DNA of 64,000 nt, from positions 124,001-188,000 of the forward strand of contig NZ_QICJ01000006.1 in assembly GCF_003201105.1 (NCBI RefSeq), written 5' to 3'. This DNA is from Dyella sp. AtDHG13. GTDB taxonomy: Bacteria > Pseudomonadota > Gammaproteobacteria > Xanthomonadales > Rhodanobacteraceae. Shown here piece after piece: positions 9,232 through 17,731 of this stretch. Under the pieces are notes generated by a model. It saw only the letters and a program-made list of their open reading frames with translations, ran no database searches and had not been told where the DNA came from. The position numbers and the translations under genes are program-made. Each line of letters starts with the position of its first letter. The first letter of the stretch is position 1.

Positions 9232-12200
9232 ATGAACCACTCTTTGCGCACAAAATTGCTGCCGGTGGCAATTGCGACGCTGCTCGCCACCGCTCCGGCC
9301 TTCGCCCAGGACACCTCGTCTTCCATCAGCGGTCGCATCGTCGACGGCAACGGCCAGCCGATTGCCGGCGCCACCGTGCAGATCGTCCACGAGCCCACGG
9401 GCACCACCAAGACCACCACCACCGATGCGGCCGGCCGTTATGCGGCGCAGGGCCTGCGCGTGGGCGGTCCGTTCGACGTGAAGGTTTCCAAGGACGGCAC
9501 GGAAACCGAGCAGGACAATGTCTACCTGCAGCTGGCCCAGGACACCGCCGTCAACCTGACCATGGGCGTTTCGGCCGCTACGGCCAACGCGCAGAACCTC
9601 AGCGGCGTGACCGTGTCGGCCAACGCGCTGTCGCAGACCTTCACGCCCGACAACAAGGGCATCAGCACCAACATCTCGCGCCGTGAACTCGATGCCGCCC
9701 CGACGCCGGGCCGCTCCATCCAGAACATCGTGCGCATGGATCCCCGCGTGGTCATCACCGACCGCGCCCGTGGCGAAATCTCGGCCATCGGCCAAAACAG
9801 CCGCTACAACAACATCACCGTCGACTCGGTCAGCGCGAACGATCCGTTCGGCCTGAACGCGAATGGCCTGCCGACGCTCGGCACGCCGATCTCGCAGGAC
9901 ACCATCGAGGAATACAACATCTCGACGGCGAACTACGACGTGGCGACCCGCCGCGGCCTGGGCGCCAACATCAACGCCGTGACCAAGAGCGGTACCAACA
10001 ACTTCCACGGCTCGGTCTACTACGCGTTCCAGAACACCGACATGATCGGTGACAACGAGCAGGACAAGCCGTACGCCGGTTTCAACCGCCAGTGGACGGG
10101 CGGTGCCACCCTCGGCGGCCCGATCATCAAGGACAAGCTGTTCTTCTTCACCTCGGTGGAAAAGAGCGAGCAGGTCGGTTCGGGCAGCCCGTATGGTCCG
10201 GCGGATTCCAACGCGGCCACTCCGGTGAAGAACCTCACCAGCGCCCAGGTGCAGCAGATCCGTGATATCGCCGCCAAGCAGTACGGCCTGACCGACATCG
10301 GTTCGGTCGGCGGCGGCAACTCCAACCTGGTCGACAAGCGCTACCTCGCCAAGATCGACTGGAACATCACCGATAACCACCGCGCCAGCTTCACCTACAG
10401 CCAGACCAAGGAAAACAAGCCGATCATCACCGGCAGCACCACCAAGCTGGTGCTATCCAGCGGCTGGTACAAGACCAACGTCGACAACAAGAGCTACGCG
10501 CTGCACTTCTACGACGACTGGTCGGACATCTTCTCCACCGACACCACCGTCTCGTACGCCGACTTCAACCAGAACCGCGGCCCGTACAACGGCGTGGCGA
10601 TGCCCGACATCACCATCTATCCGGCGCAGTTCAACGGCGGCTCGGCGGTGGAGTTCGGCACCGAGTATTCCAGCCAGGCCAACGTGCTGAAGGTGAAGAC
10701 CTTCAATGCCGCTTTCGCCGGCACGCTGTATCTCGGCGACCACACCCTGAAGGGCGGCTTCGACTACGAGAAGGACAAGTACTACAACCTGTTCCTGCAG
10801 AACTACTACGGCAGCTACACGTTCGAAGACCTCACCGGCGGCCCGAGCAACGGTATCGACGCGTTCGCACAGGGCAAGTACTACCAGTACCGCTACAACC
10901 GCCCGGCCGATGGCCTGTCGTTGGATGACGTTGCCGCGCGCTACAACCTCAACCAGTGGGGCGTGTTCCTGCAGGATACCTGGCAGGTCACCAACAACCT
11001 GTCGCTGCAGTACGGCGTGCGCGTCGACATCCCGCTGATGAGCGACAAGCCGCTGTACAACAAGACCTTCGCGCAGAGCTTCTCGTACGCCGACGGCACC
11101 CCGCGCAACAACCAGGTGAACATCAACGGCAACCGCGTGGTGCAGCCGCGTATGTCGTTCAACTACAACTTCGACACCGAGCACATGATGCAGCTGCGCG
11201 GTGGCGCGGGCCTGTTCGTGACCAACACGCCAGGCGTTTGGGTCGGCAACATCTTCTCCAACTCGGGCGTCACGCAGACGCAGTACAACTGCGGTCCGAC
11301 CCAGAACGGCTGCAAGACCAACCTGCCGCCGTTCAGTCCTGATCCGTTCCACCAGAACAATGGTGCGTCGGGTTCGGGCCAGATGACCGTCAACAGCATC
11401 GAGCCGGGCTTCCGCATTCCCACCGCGTGGAAGTTCAGCCTGGGCTTCGACAAGGAGCTGCCCTGGTACGGCCTGATCGCCACGGCCGACTACCAGCACA
11501 TCAAGCAGCGTGATGCGATCTGGTATCAGAACCTCAACATCGGCGCGCCGACCGGCGTCCTGCCGGATGGCCGCTTCACGTACTACAAGCTGACCACGAT
11601 GGACCCGAAGGCCACCGGCCAGGTCTCGCGTGCCAACGCCAACACCAAGTTCTCCGATGGCACGATCAACCTTGCCAATACCAACAAGGGCTCGGCGGAC
11701 AGCATCACCCTGGCGCTGAAGAAGCCCTTCGCAGATGACTGGCAGGCGATGGTCGGCTTCACCTGGAGCCGTGCGACGGAAGTGAACCCGGGTACGTCGA
11801 GCGTGGCTCGTTCCAACTGGGCCAACAACTACGTCATGAACCCGAACGAGAACGTGGCGAGCAATTCGAACTACTCGATCCCGCGCCGCGTGATCGCCTC
11901 GCTCACCTGGCAGCACCGCTTCTTCGGCGACTACGCCACCAGCGTCAGCGCGTTCTACGACGGTCACAACGCTGCTCCGTTCAGCTGGACCTTCGGCAAC
12001 GACGCCAACGGCGACGGCTTCACCAACGACCTGGTCTACATCCCGCGTCCGGGTGAAGTGGAGTTCGGTTACCGCGACGCAAAGGGCAACATCGTCGCTG
12101 CCGATCAGAAGCTGGTGCAGCAGTTCTACAACTATGTCCAGGGCAACGATTACCTGAAGGATCACCAGGGCTCGGTGGCCAAGCGCAATGGCGACCGCGC

Positions 12201-12558
12201 CGGCTGGATCAACCAGATCGACCTGAGCTTCAGCCAGGAAATCCCGGGCATCTTCAAGGGCAACAAGGGTGAGATCCGCTTCGACGTCTACAACTTCACC
12301 AACCTGCTGAACAAGCATTGGGGTATCGAGAAGCGCGTGAACTTCCCGGGTGGTCGTCCGCTGGCTGACTTCGCCGGCGTCGATCCGAAGACAGGCAAGT
12401 ACCTCTACGACATCACCTGCGGTGGCAAGCTGGCGACCTGCACCAACTACATCAACAACGGCAACTACAGCCCGCAGGCCATCCCGACGTACATCAACAA
12501 CAACGACGACCTTGCCCAGCGCTGGTCGGTCCTGTTGACCCTGAAGTACAAGTTCTAA
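9232..12558 (+). CDS. Oar-like TonB-dependent receptor with carboxypeptidase-regulatory domain
   Basis: A 1108-residue outer-membrane protein. A signal peptide ends near APAFA-QD. Residues about 30-110 form a carboxypeptidase regulatory-like beta-sandwich (SGRIVDGNGQPIAGATVQI...GRYAAQGLRVGG). A plug domain follows (about 120-250; GRSIQNIVRMDPRV and NAVTKSGTNNFHGSVYY), then a very long barrel ending in LTLKYKF. This matches the Oar/OmpA-related TonB receptors common in Xanthomonadales, whose substrates are mostly unknown. It lies tandem to the other receptor but is separated by a terminator and has its own promoter-like site. Confidence 0.92.
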   Translation: MNHSLRTKLLPVAIATLLATAPAFAQDTSSSISGRIVDGNGQPIAGATVQIVHEPTGTTKTTTTDAAGRYAAQGLRVGGPFDVKVSKDGTETEQDNVYLQLAQDTAVNLTMGVSAATANAQNLSGVTVSANALSQTFTPDNKGISTNISRRELDAAPTPGRSIQNIVRMDPRVVITDRARGEISAIGQNSRYNNITVDSVSANDPFGLNANGLPTLGTPISQDTIEEYNISTANYDVATRRGLGANINAVTKSGTNNFHGSVYYAFQNTDMIGDNEQDKPYAGFNRQWTGGATLGGPIIKDKLFFFTSVEKSEQVGSGSPYGPADSNAATPVKNLTSAQVQQIRDIAAKQYGLTDIGSVGGGNSNLVDKRYLAKIDWNITDNHRASFTYSQTKENKPIITGSTTKLVLSSGWYKTNVDNKSYALHFYDDWSDIFSTDTTVSYADFNQNRGPYNGVAMPDITIYPAQFNGGSAVEFGTEYSSQANVLKVKTFNAAFAGTLYLGDHTLKGGFDYEKDKYYNLFLQNYYGSYTFEDLTGGPSNGIDAFAQGKYYQYRYNRPADGLSLDDVAARYNLNQWGVFLQDTWQVTNNLSLQYGVRVDIPLMSDKPLYNKTFAQSFSYADGTPRNNQVNINGNRVVQPRMSFNYNFDTEHMMQLRGGAGLFVTNTPGVWVGNIFSNSGVTQTQYNCGPTQNGCKTNLPPFSPDPFHQNNGASGSGQMTVNSIEPGFRIPTAWKFSLGFDKELPWYGLIATADYQHIKQRDAIWYQNLNIGAPTGVLPDGRFTYYKLTTMDPKATGQVSRANANTKFSDGTINLANTNKGSADSITLALKKPFADDWQAMVGFTWSRATEVNPGTSSVARSNWANNYVMNPNENVASNSNYSIPRRVIASLTWQHRFFGDYATSVSAFYDGHNAAPFSWTFGNDANGDGFTNDLVYIPRPGEVEFGYRDAKGNIVAADQKLVQQFYNYVQGNDYLKDHQGSVAKRNGDRAGWINQIDLSFSQEIPGIFKGNKGEIRFDVYNFTNLLNKHWGIEKRVNFPGGRPLADFAGVDPKTGKYLYDITCGGKLATCTNYINNGNYSPQAIPTYINNNDDLAQRWSVLLTLKYKF

Positions 12559-12590
12559 GCGTATTAGCTTGCGAAGGTCTTGAGACCTGG

Positions 12591-12620
12591 CCGGCGCCCC
12601 GTGGGGCGCCGGCTTTTTTA
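12591..12620 (+). terminator. Rho-independent terminator after the Oar-like receptor
   Basis: Perfect 10-bp stem CCGGCGCCCC/GGGGCGCCGG with a GT loop, then six T. Confidence 0.92.
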
Positions 12621-12666
12621 TGGGGATTGCCGAAGAGCCTGTCCGACATCCGTTGCGGGATGTCCT

Positions 12667-12767
12667 CCCTCACCGCATTCCGGCGAAAGCCGGAATCCAG
12701 CGACTTTACGCGCCGCAGGAAGGTTCAAAGGCACTGGATTCTGGCTTTCGCCGGAATGACGGTGAGG
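12667..12767. repeat. dRS3-like palindromic repeat, copy 2
   Basis: Outer arms CCTCACCG/CGGTGAGG with inner ATTCCGGCGAAAGCCGGAAT and its partner near 12738-12757. This is the same element as copies 1 and 3-7, here with GGC instead of CGC in the inner stem. Confidence 0.8.
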
Positions 12768-12902
12768 AAATCGGGCACGTTGCGGATATTTTGCGCGGGC
12801 TTTAAAGCTTGACCCTGCCATGCCCGGCGCGGGAAGCTACGCGGTCCGCCGCGTTCTGCACGGACGAACGAGCCGCGAGGGCGCGGCGAGGAGAATGGTT
12901 GA

Positions 12903-14312
12903 ATGAATGACATGCAAGCCGGCAAGACCGGCCGCCCCGGCACCGTGAGCGCGCGCATTTCGCCCGCCGGTGGCCTGGATATCCTGTCCCGCAACGAAGT
13001 GGCGCGCCTGCGCGACGCCAGCGGGTCGGGTCTGCACGCCTTGCTGCGCCGCTGCGCGCTGGCGGTGCTCACCTCCGGCAACATGAGCGACGATCCGCGC
13101 TCCATCCTGGAGCAGTTTCCCGACTTCGACATCCAGGTGCTGCAGCAGGACCGCGGCATCAAGATCGAGCTGACCCACGCGCCGGCCCAGGCCTTCGTGG
13201 ATGGCCAGATCATCCGCGGCATCAACGAGTTGCTGGTGGCCGTGGTGCGCGACATCGTCTACGTGTCGACGCAGATGGAGCAGGGCAATTTCGATCTGGA
13301 CGACAGCGTGGGCCTGACCCATGCCGTGTTCGAGATCCTGCGCAACGCGCGCATCCTCAAGCCGCAGATCGACCCCAACCTGGTGGTGTGCTGGGGCGGC
13401 CATTCGATCTCGCGCGACGAGTACGAGTACACCAAACAGGTGGGCTACCAGCTCGGCCTGCGCGGCATGGACATCTGCACCGGCTGCGGTCCGGGCGCCA
13501 TGAAGGGCCCGATGAAGGGCGCCACCATCGCCCACGCCAAGCAGCGTCGCCGCAACAACCGCTACATCGGCATCACCGAGCCCGGCATTATCGCCGCCGA
13601 GTCGCCGAACCCGATCGTCAACCACCTGGTGATCATGCCGGACATCGAGAAGCGCCTCGAAGCCTTTGTGCGCATGGGCCACGGCATCATCGTGTTCCCG
13701 GGCGGCGTAGGCACGGCGGAGGAAATCCTCTACCTGCTGGGCATCCTGCTGAACCCCGACAACGCCGGCGTGCCGTTCCCGCTGATCTTCACCGGCCCCA
13801 AGCAGTCGGCCGCGTACTTCGAGCAGATCGACCGCTTCCTGCGCCTGACCCTGGGCGAAAGCGTCACCCAGCACTACCAGATCATCGTGGACGACCCGGC
13901 CGCCGTGGCGCGCGCCATGGTTCGCGGCATCGACAAGGTGCGCAACTACCGCCTGGACAACAAGGACGCGTTCTTCTTCAACTGGGCGCTCAACATCCCG
14001 TACGCCTTCCAGCTGCCGTTCCGTCCCACGCACGAGGCCATGCGCGGCCTGGCGATCCACCGCGACCGCCCGCGCCACGAACTGGCGGCCGACCTGCGCC
14101 GCGCGTTCTCGGGCATCGTGGCCGGCAACGTGAAGGAAGAGGGCCTGCGCGCCATCGAGAAGAACGGCCCGTTCCAGATCGACGGCGACGCCGACATCAT
14201 GGCCTCGCTGGATGAGCTGCTGAAGGCCTTCGTGGCCCAGGACCGAATGAAACTGCCCGGCGGCACGGCCTATGTGCCCTGCTATCAGGTGCTCACCGGC
14301 AAGGCTGCTTGA
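12903..14312 (+). CDS. ppnN: PpnN, nucleotide 5'-monophosphate nucleosidase (LOG family)
   Basis: The 469-residue protein matches E. coli PpnN (YgdH, 454 aa), which cleaves purine and pyrimidine nucleoside monophosphates to base plus ribose 5-phosphate and is controlled by (p)ppGpp. Motifs are GCGPGAMKGPMKG (194-206) and the LOG signature PGGVGTAEE (266-274) holding the catalytic Glu. The N-terminal domain (ISPAGGLDILSRNEV...) and C-terminal domain typical of PpnN are present, so this is not a short LOG protein. It is monocistronic, ending just upstream of tRNA-Asn. Confidence 0.93.
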   Translation: MNDMQAGKTGRPGTVSARISPAGGLDILSRNEVARLRDASGSGLHALLRRCALAVLTSGNMSDDPRSILEQFPDFDIQVLQQDRGIKIELTHAPAQAFVDGQIIRGINELLVAVVRDIVYVSTQMEQGNFDLDDSVGLTHAVFEILRNARILKPQIDPNLVVCWGGHSISRDEYEYTKQVGYQLGLRGMDICTGCGPGAMKGPMKGATIAHAKQRRRNNRYIGITEPGIIAAESPNPIVNHLVIMPDIEKRLEAFVRMGHGIIVFPGGVGTAEEILYLLGILLNPDNAGVPFPLIFTGPKQSAAYFEQIDRFLRLTLGESVTQHYQIIVDDPAAVARAMVRGIDKVRNYRLDNKDAFFFNWALNIPYAFQLPFRPTHEAMRGLAIHRDRPRHELAADLRRAFSGIVAGNVKEEGLRAIEKNGPFQIDGDADIMASLDELLKAFVAQDRMKLPGGTAYVPCYQVLTGKAA

Positions 14313-14338
14313 ACCTCGTCTCAATTGGTTAAAACGGC

Positions 14339-14372
14339 TTGACAGCCAGGGGCTGAATACTCAAACTATTCA
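14339..14372 (+). promoter_or_regulatory. Candidate promoter of tRNA-Asn
   Basis: A consensus TTGACA lies at 14339-14344, followed 17 bases later by a weak -10 (CAAACT). The spacer and -10 overlap an 8-bp inverted repeat (GCTGAATA...TATTCAGC), which could form an operator or hairpin just before the tRNA. Confidence 0.45.
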
Positions 14373-14381
14373 GCTCACCCC

Positions 14382-14458
14382 GCCCGAATAGCTCAGCCGG
14401 TTAGAGCACTTGACTGTTAATCAGGGGGTCGTTGGTTCGAGTCCAACTTCGGGCGCCA
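14382..14458 (+). tRNA. tRNA-Asn (anticodon GTT)
   Basis: A 77-nt cloverleaf: acceptor GCCCGAA/TTCGGGC, D arm GCTC...GAGC, anticodon loop CTGTTAA in the CTTGA/TCAGG stem, T arm GTTGG-TTCGAGT-CCAAC, discriminator G and encoded CCA. Its 3' end is the attachment site of the following island and is left intact on this side. Confidence 0.97.
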
Positions 14459-14461
14459 TAT
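14439..14461 (+). repeat. attL core (tRNA-Asn 3' end)
   Basis: This 23-bp segment begins GAGTCCAACTTCGGGCG, covers the T arm and acceptor 3' strand of tRNA-Asn plus a few bases, and is repeated at 21592-21613 with one G fewer. Confidence 0.88.
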
Positions 14462-14502
14462 AAGAGTTCCAGGACGTCTCATAGAGTCCGAAAACCGTAA
14501 AG

Positions 14503-14528
14503 AAACCCGCGATTTAGCGGGTTTTTTT
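14503..14528 (+). terminator. Terminator after tRNA-Asn inside attL side
   Basis: Stem AACCCGC/GCGGGTT with loop GATTTA and seven T. It lies in island DNA and replaces the terminator now found beyond attR at 21623-21647. Confidence 0.85.
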
Positions 14529-14582
14529 ATGCCCGCATGTCCAGTTTTGTCCCATTCCGTCCCAGGACAGCGCCACCTTTTG

Positions 14583-14640
14583 GTGAGTAACTTTGGGAGT
14601 AACATCGCCCCAGGCTGTTACTCACTGAGGGAGTTACTCA
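14583..14640. promoter_or_regulatory. Cluster of GAGTAAC motifs, probable integrase arm sites
   Basis: GTGAGTAAC and GGGAGTAAC stand in direct orientation at 14583-14603. Inverted GTTACTCAC copies follow at 14617-14625 and 14633-14641, running up to the integrase start codon. The direct pair is repeated exactly at 21528-21548 near attR. The arrangement suits arm-type integrase binding and autoregulation of the integrase promoter. Confidence 0.6.
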
Positions 14641-14641
14641 C

Positions 14642-15874
14642 ATGCTGACCGACGTGAAGCTCCGTGGCCTGAAGCGAAAAGCGGCCCTTTACCGGGTGGC
14701 GGACGCCGATGGGCTGGCAGTGGAGGTCCCGGTCTCCGGTGCCCTGCGCTGGCGCTACCGTTACCGCTTCGCCGGCAAGGCCAAGATGCTGAGCCTTGGC
14801 ACCTATCCCAGTGTTTCCCTCGCCCAAGCCCGTCAGCGTCGGGATGCGGCCCGCACACAGCTGGCCCATGGCATCGACCCCAGTACGCACCGACAGACCG
14901 TCAAGCACGCTCAGGTCCAGGCAGCGGCCCCTGTGGTGACCTTTCAGCACGTGGCCCAGCGTTGGGCAGAACGGCAGAGCGTTGCCCAAGTCACGGCCCA
15001 CAAGAGTCAATGGCTCTTCGAAAGCTTCCTGTTTCCCGAGATCGGGGACATGCCAGTTAGCGAAATCACACCCCGCATTCTTCTGGATGCCCTGCGGAAG
15101 ATCGAGGAAACCGGCAAGCAGCACACCGCCAGTCGGGCGAAGGTCAAGGCAGGGCAGGTATTCCGGTTTGCCATTCTGGAAGGCCTCACGGATAACGATC
15201 CCACCGCCAGCTTGCGCGGTGCCATCAAGGCACCCAAGGCCAAGCATCACGCAGCCATTACCGAACCTAAAGCCATCGGCGAACTGCTCCGGGCCATCGA
15301 CGGTTTCTCCGGCCAGTTCGTTACGCAGTGCGCCCTGAAGCTGGCCCCGCTGGTGTTTGTGCGGCCTGGCGAGCTTAGGCAGGCCCAATGGTCAGAGTTC
15401 GACCTGGACGGGGCCATGTGGCGCATACCGGCCATGCGCATGAAGATGAAAGCAGCCCACCTCGTGCCGCTATCCAGTCAAGCCGTTGCCATTCTCCGGG
15501 AACTACAGGCGATGACGGGGCAGGGGAGCTATGTGTTTCCCGGTATGCGCACCGCCAGCCGTCCCATGTCGGAGAACACGGTCAATGCCGCGCTACGTCG
15601 CCTGGGCTATAGCGGTGACGAAATGACTGGGCACGGGTTCCGTAGCCTTGCCGCGACCCGGCTTAATGAGATGGGTTGGAACGCCGACGCCATCGAGCGT
15701 CAGTTAGCCCATGCCGAGTCCAACAAGGTCCGGGAGGCCTACACCCATGCCGCCCAATACCTGGATGAGCGCAAGCGCATGATGCAAGCGTGGGCGAACT
15801 ATTTGGATGGATTGCGCGCGGGCGGGGCGGGGAAGCCCACAAAAAAAGCCCGGAGCATCCCGGGCTTCTCTTGA
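14642..15874 (+). CDS. int: P4-type tyrosine integrase
   Basis: The 410-residue protein catalyses site-specific integration and excision. The N-terminal DUF4102-type arm-binding domain (LTDVKLRGLKRK...YRFAGKAKMLSLGTYP, residues 2-56) is followed by a core-binding domain and a catalytic domain. The catalytic set is visible: Arg241 in RPGEL, His331 and Arg334 in HGFRS, His357 in AHAES and probable nucleophile Tyr367 in AYTHAAQ. It is full length for the family (about 400). It is transcribed away from tRNA-Asn, starting right after the arm-site cluster, the normal arrangement for islands that use a tRNA gene as attachment site. Confidence 0.95.
   Translation: MLTDVKLRGLKRKAALYRVADADGLAVEVPVSGALRWRYRYRFAGKAKMLSLGTYPSVSLAQARQRRDAARTQLAHGIDPSTHRQTVKHAQVQAAAPVVTFQHVAQRWAERQSVAQVTAHKSQWLFESFLFPEIGDMPVSEITPRILLDALRKIEETGKQHTASRAKVKAGQVFRFAILEGLTDNDPTASLRGAIKAPKAKHHAAITEPKAIGELLRAIDGFSGQFVTQCALKLAPLVFVRPGELRQAQWSEFDLDGAMWRIPAMRMKMKAAHLVPLSSQAVAILRELQAMTGQGSYVFPGMRTASRPMSENTVNAALRRLGYSGDEMTGHGFRSLAATRLNEMGWNADAIERQLAHAESNKVREAYTHAAQYLDERKRMMQAWANYLDGLRAGGAGKPTKKARSIPGFS
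15838..15872 (-). terminator. Terminator of the borosin-like operon, inside the integrase 3' end
   Basis: Stem AGCCCGG/CCGGGCT. On the minus strand it is followed by seven T, 20 bases past the stop of the precursor-like gene. It overlaps the last integrase codons, so the two converging genes share it. Confidence 0.8.
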
Positions 15875-15892
15875 TGATCTCACCTCAGCCAA

Positions 15893-16126
15893 TTAGAGCT
15901 GTACGGCGAAAAGCTGTACCGCGATTGATTGCGTAATCTGAGGCGCGATCAGATCGATGTCCGCGAATTCCTGGGTTAGGTGCGAAGCGTCGCCACTTGC
16001 CGCAGCGGTCGTTAAGGCCTGGGACGCCTTTGCGCCCTCAAGAGCCGCAACCAGGGTCTGCCGTGGTGCTCGTCTCAGGGTTGCGTTGCAGCCGATTGCT
16101 TCCAGCAGCTCGATGGTGTCAGCCAT
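15893..16126 (-). CDS. Candidate split-borosin precursor peptide
   Basis: A 77-residue peptide next to and codirectional with a borosin-type methyltransferase. Residues about 3-55 look like an alpha-helical leader (ELLEAIGCNATL near the start, SGDASHL at 44-50). This resembles, as far as I recall, the binding domain of bacterial SonA-type precursors (pattern LG.DA.L ... GD...L). The C-terminus is hydrophobic and beta-branched (IDLIAPQITQSIAVQLFAVQL, residues 57-77), with AVQL twice (69-72 and 74-77), a plausible core for backbone N-methylation. The ATG has an AAAGGATC site upstream; a longer frame to 16336 has no such support. The gene lies 112 bases downstream of the methyltransferase and ends before a terminator. 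The reading frame is well supported; the precursor role is inferred from context. Confidence 0.72.
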   Translation of the reverse strand: MADTIELLEAIGCNATLRRAPRQTLVAALEGAKASQALTTAAASGDASHLTQEFADIDLIAPQITQSIAVQLFAVQL

Positions 16127-16238
16127 GTCATGATCCTTTCGTTGTTTGTCGATGAACCTGGCGCGCCGGCCGATTCCTCCGCTGGCGCTCGGTTTAGATA
16201 TCACAGTACGTGTCTTTCTTCCTGTGCCATTGTCCTGG

Positions 16239-17075
16239 CTAAGCTGATACGGGCTTTTCGTGCATCGAGCGTATGGCTTCCATACGGCGGATGAATTCTT
16301 CATCTCGTTGAGGCGCTTGTGCAGGCGGCACAACAACCGTTTCTTCTGCCGTCATCGCAATGGTAGCGATGTCACGTAGCGTTGCCTTGCGGATGCGCGG
16401 CTCTTCGATGGGCAGAGTGGCCGCTCGATAGACAATGATTTCATGGTCTAGTGGATAGTCGCGGCTGAGGCGGTCGACAAGCAGCTGCCTGTAGGGTGCC
16501 GAAGCATCTGCCTTGGAGATCGATTCATTGGCGATCATGGCAACCTGCCACAGCACTAAATAGGCCGTAGGGTCCAGCCTCCTCTTGAAGAAGACCAACT
16601 GGTTCACTTCAAAGTGCTGACATCCATGGCTTCCGGGATCAATGCCCAGGTCCGCATATAGGCAATCTTCGGCAGATATGCCGGGTTCCATCTGCGCGTC
16701 ATAGCCTTCGGATCGCGCCACTTCGATGACCTTGTGCGGTGACCAGGCGAAAACGCCGGGGTGGCCATAGAAGACGCCACAAACGCGTCTGCCAGTGCGC
16801 ACCTCAGTCATCATCAGATCGACCCACTCCAAGTAGGTTTTTGAGCGTGGCTTACCCTCTCCGTAGTTGGATTGCAGGCTCCTGACATCTTTGTGCATCC
16901 GCTGTAGCCACTGTTCAACGATGGCGTTGGATACTCCGGCGAATACGACATCGGCCTGTTCAATGTAGCTGCGAGCAATGGGGGTGAGGTGGGAGCCCAA
17001 CGTCATCCCTAAGCCGACGCAAGTGATGCTTCCACGCGAGGGCTCTTCTGCTGGAACCTCTAGGACCTTGTTCAT
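16239..17075 (-). CDS. Borosin-type peptide backbone alpha-N-methyltransferase (SonM/OphMA-like)
   Basis: A 278-residue tetrapyrrole-methylase-fold SAM enzyme. It aligns by eye to the methyltransferase domain of fungal OphMA: ITCVGLGM near residue 17, GVFYGHPGVF at 100-109, PGISAEDCLYADLGIDP at 131-147, YLVLWQVA near 172 and VVVPPAQA near 248. The OphMA catalytic residues Tyr66, Arg72 and Tyr76 correspond to Tyr71, Arg77 and Tyr81 in the NYGEGKPRSKTY segment. That match separates it from cobalamin, siroheme and diphthamide methylases of the same fold. There is no fused C-terminal substrate, so it would act in trans on the 77-residue peptide encoded next. The start follows an AGGGGAA ribosome-binding site; an upstream in-frame start adds 11 residues without support. 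Lies in the tRNA-Asn island. Confidence 0.85.
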   Translation of the reverse strand: MNKVLEVPAEEPSRGSITCVGLGMTLGSHLTPIARSYIEQADVVFAGVSNAIVEQWLQRMHKDVRSLQSNYGEGKPRSKTYLEWVDLMMTEVRTGRRVCGVFYGHPGVFAWSPHKVIEVARSEGYDAQMEPGISAEDCLYADLGIDPGSHGCQHFEVNQLVFFKRRLDPTAYLVLWQVAMIANESISKADASAPYRQLLVDRLSRDYPLDHEIIVYRAATLPIEEPRIRKATLRDIATIAMTAEETVVVPPAQAPQRDEEFIRRMEAIRSMHEKPVSA

Positions 17076-17282
17076 TGTCTTCCCCTGACCAAGTTGTCCC
17101 GCCAGCATGCCGGGGCAGTGACTACCTTAGCAAGCCGTCACAGCAACGTTCGTCTAACGTGCAAATTGCAGCTGCACGAATGGTTGCAATTCGCGAAGAA
17201 CTCGATCAACTCATGGCGGATTGAGTCAGCAAAAGAGACGACTGGCGTACCAAAAGGCTCGCTTCCGCCTCAGAGCGGGTGT

Positions 17283-17600
17283 TCACTCGGGATGGACTGA
17301 GCCCGAGGCGGGGTTCCGGAGCATGCCCCGGATCTTGCCTTCGGCATGGATGACGGCAAGCAGTTCAGTAGCAGCGTCAGACCAGCGTGCCACCGCGTTG
17401 TGGTCTCTGGCTATCTTGTCCGTAACGACAGCAAAGTATGCTCCGCCAACAGACACCATCGCTACATAGGTGACGTCCGCATTTGTCTTGTAGGTGGTCA
17501 GCTCGTATCGGTAAGTCGATCCGGCATGGTTAAACCAATGCGTCGATCTCGCCACTGCGTGGCTCCGTTGGCCTAAACGGGCCGAACTTATGCCATCCAC
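17283..17600 (-). CDS. Small hypothetical protein
   Basis: A 105-residue frame with a GTG start and no clear ribosome-binding site. The C-terminal two thirds (STYRYELTTYKTNADV, then YVAMVSVGGAYFAVVT, then DAATELLAVIHAEGKI) looks like a real alpha/beta protein rather than a chance frame. It lies upstream of the methyltransferase on the same strand, 207 bases away. No family recognised. The stretches 17076-17282 and 17601-17731 hold nothing I can name. Confidence 0.4.
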   Translation of the reverse strand: MDGISSARLGQRSHAVARSTHWFNHAGSTYRYELTTYKTNADVTYVAMVSVGGAYFAVVTDKIARDHNAVARWSDAATELLAVIHAEGKIRGMLRNPASGSVHPE

Positions 17601-17731
17601 AGCTAAGGCGGGATACTAGGTCGAAAGCTCTAAGTAGAAATCGACAGTCTCGCGTTAGGGTGAGGCCTCGTGACCTTCATCATTGCAATGGGTATTGCGC
17701 AGCGCGACCATAGGCGCATCCACTCCATCGG

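Noticed and set aside
15893-16336. Longer 147-residue version of the borosin-like peptide
   Set aside because: The extra N-terminus overlaps the methylase end, is unlike any leader, and the ATG at 16126 has its own ribosome-binding site.
16239-17075. Methylase as a cobalamin, siroheme or diphthamide enzyme
   Set aside because: The fold is shared, but the Tyr/Arg/Tyr set and GVFYGHPGVF/SAEDCLYADLGIDP blocks are those of borosin methylases, and no tetrapyrrole genes are near.
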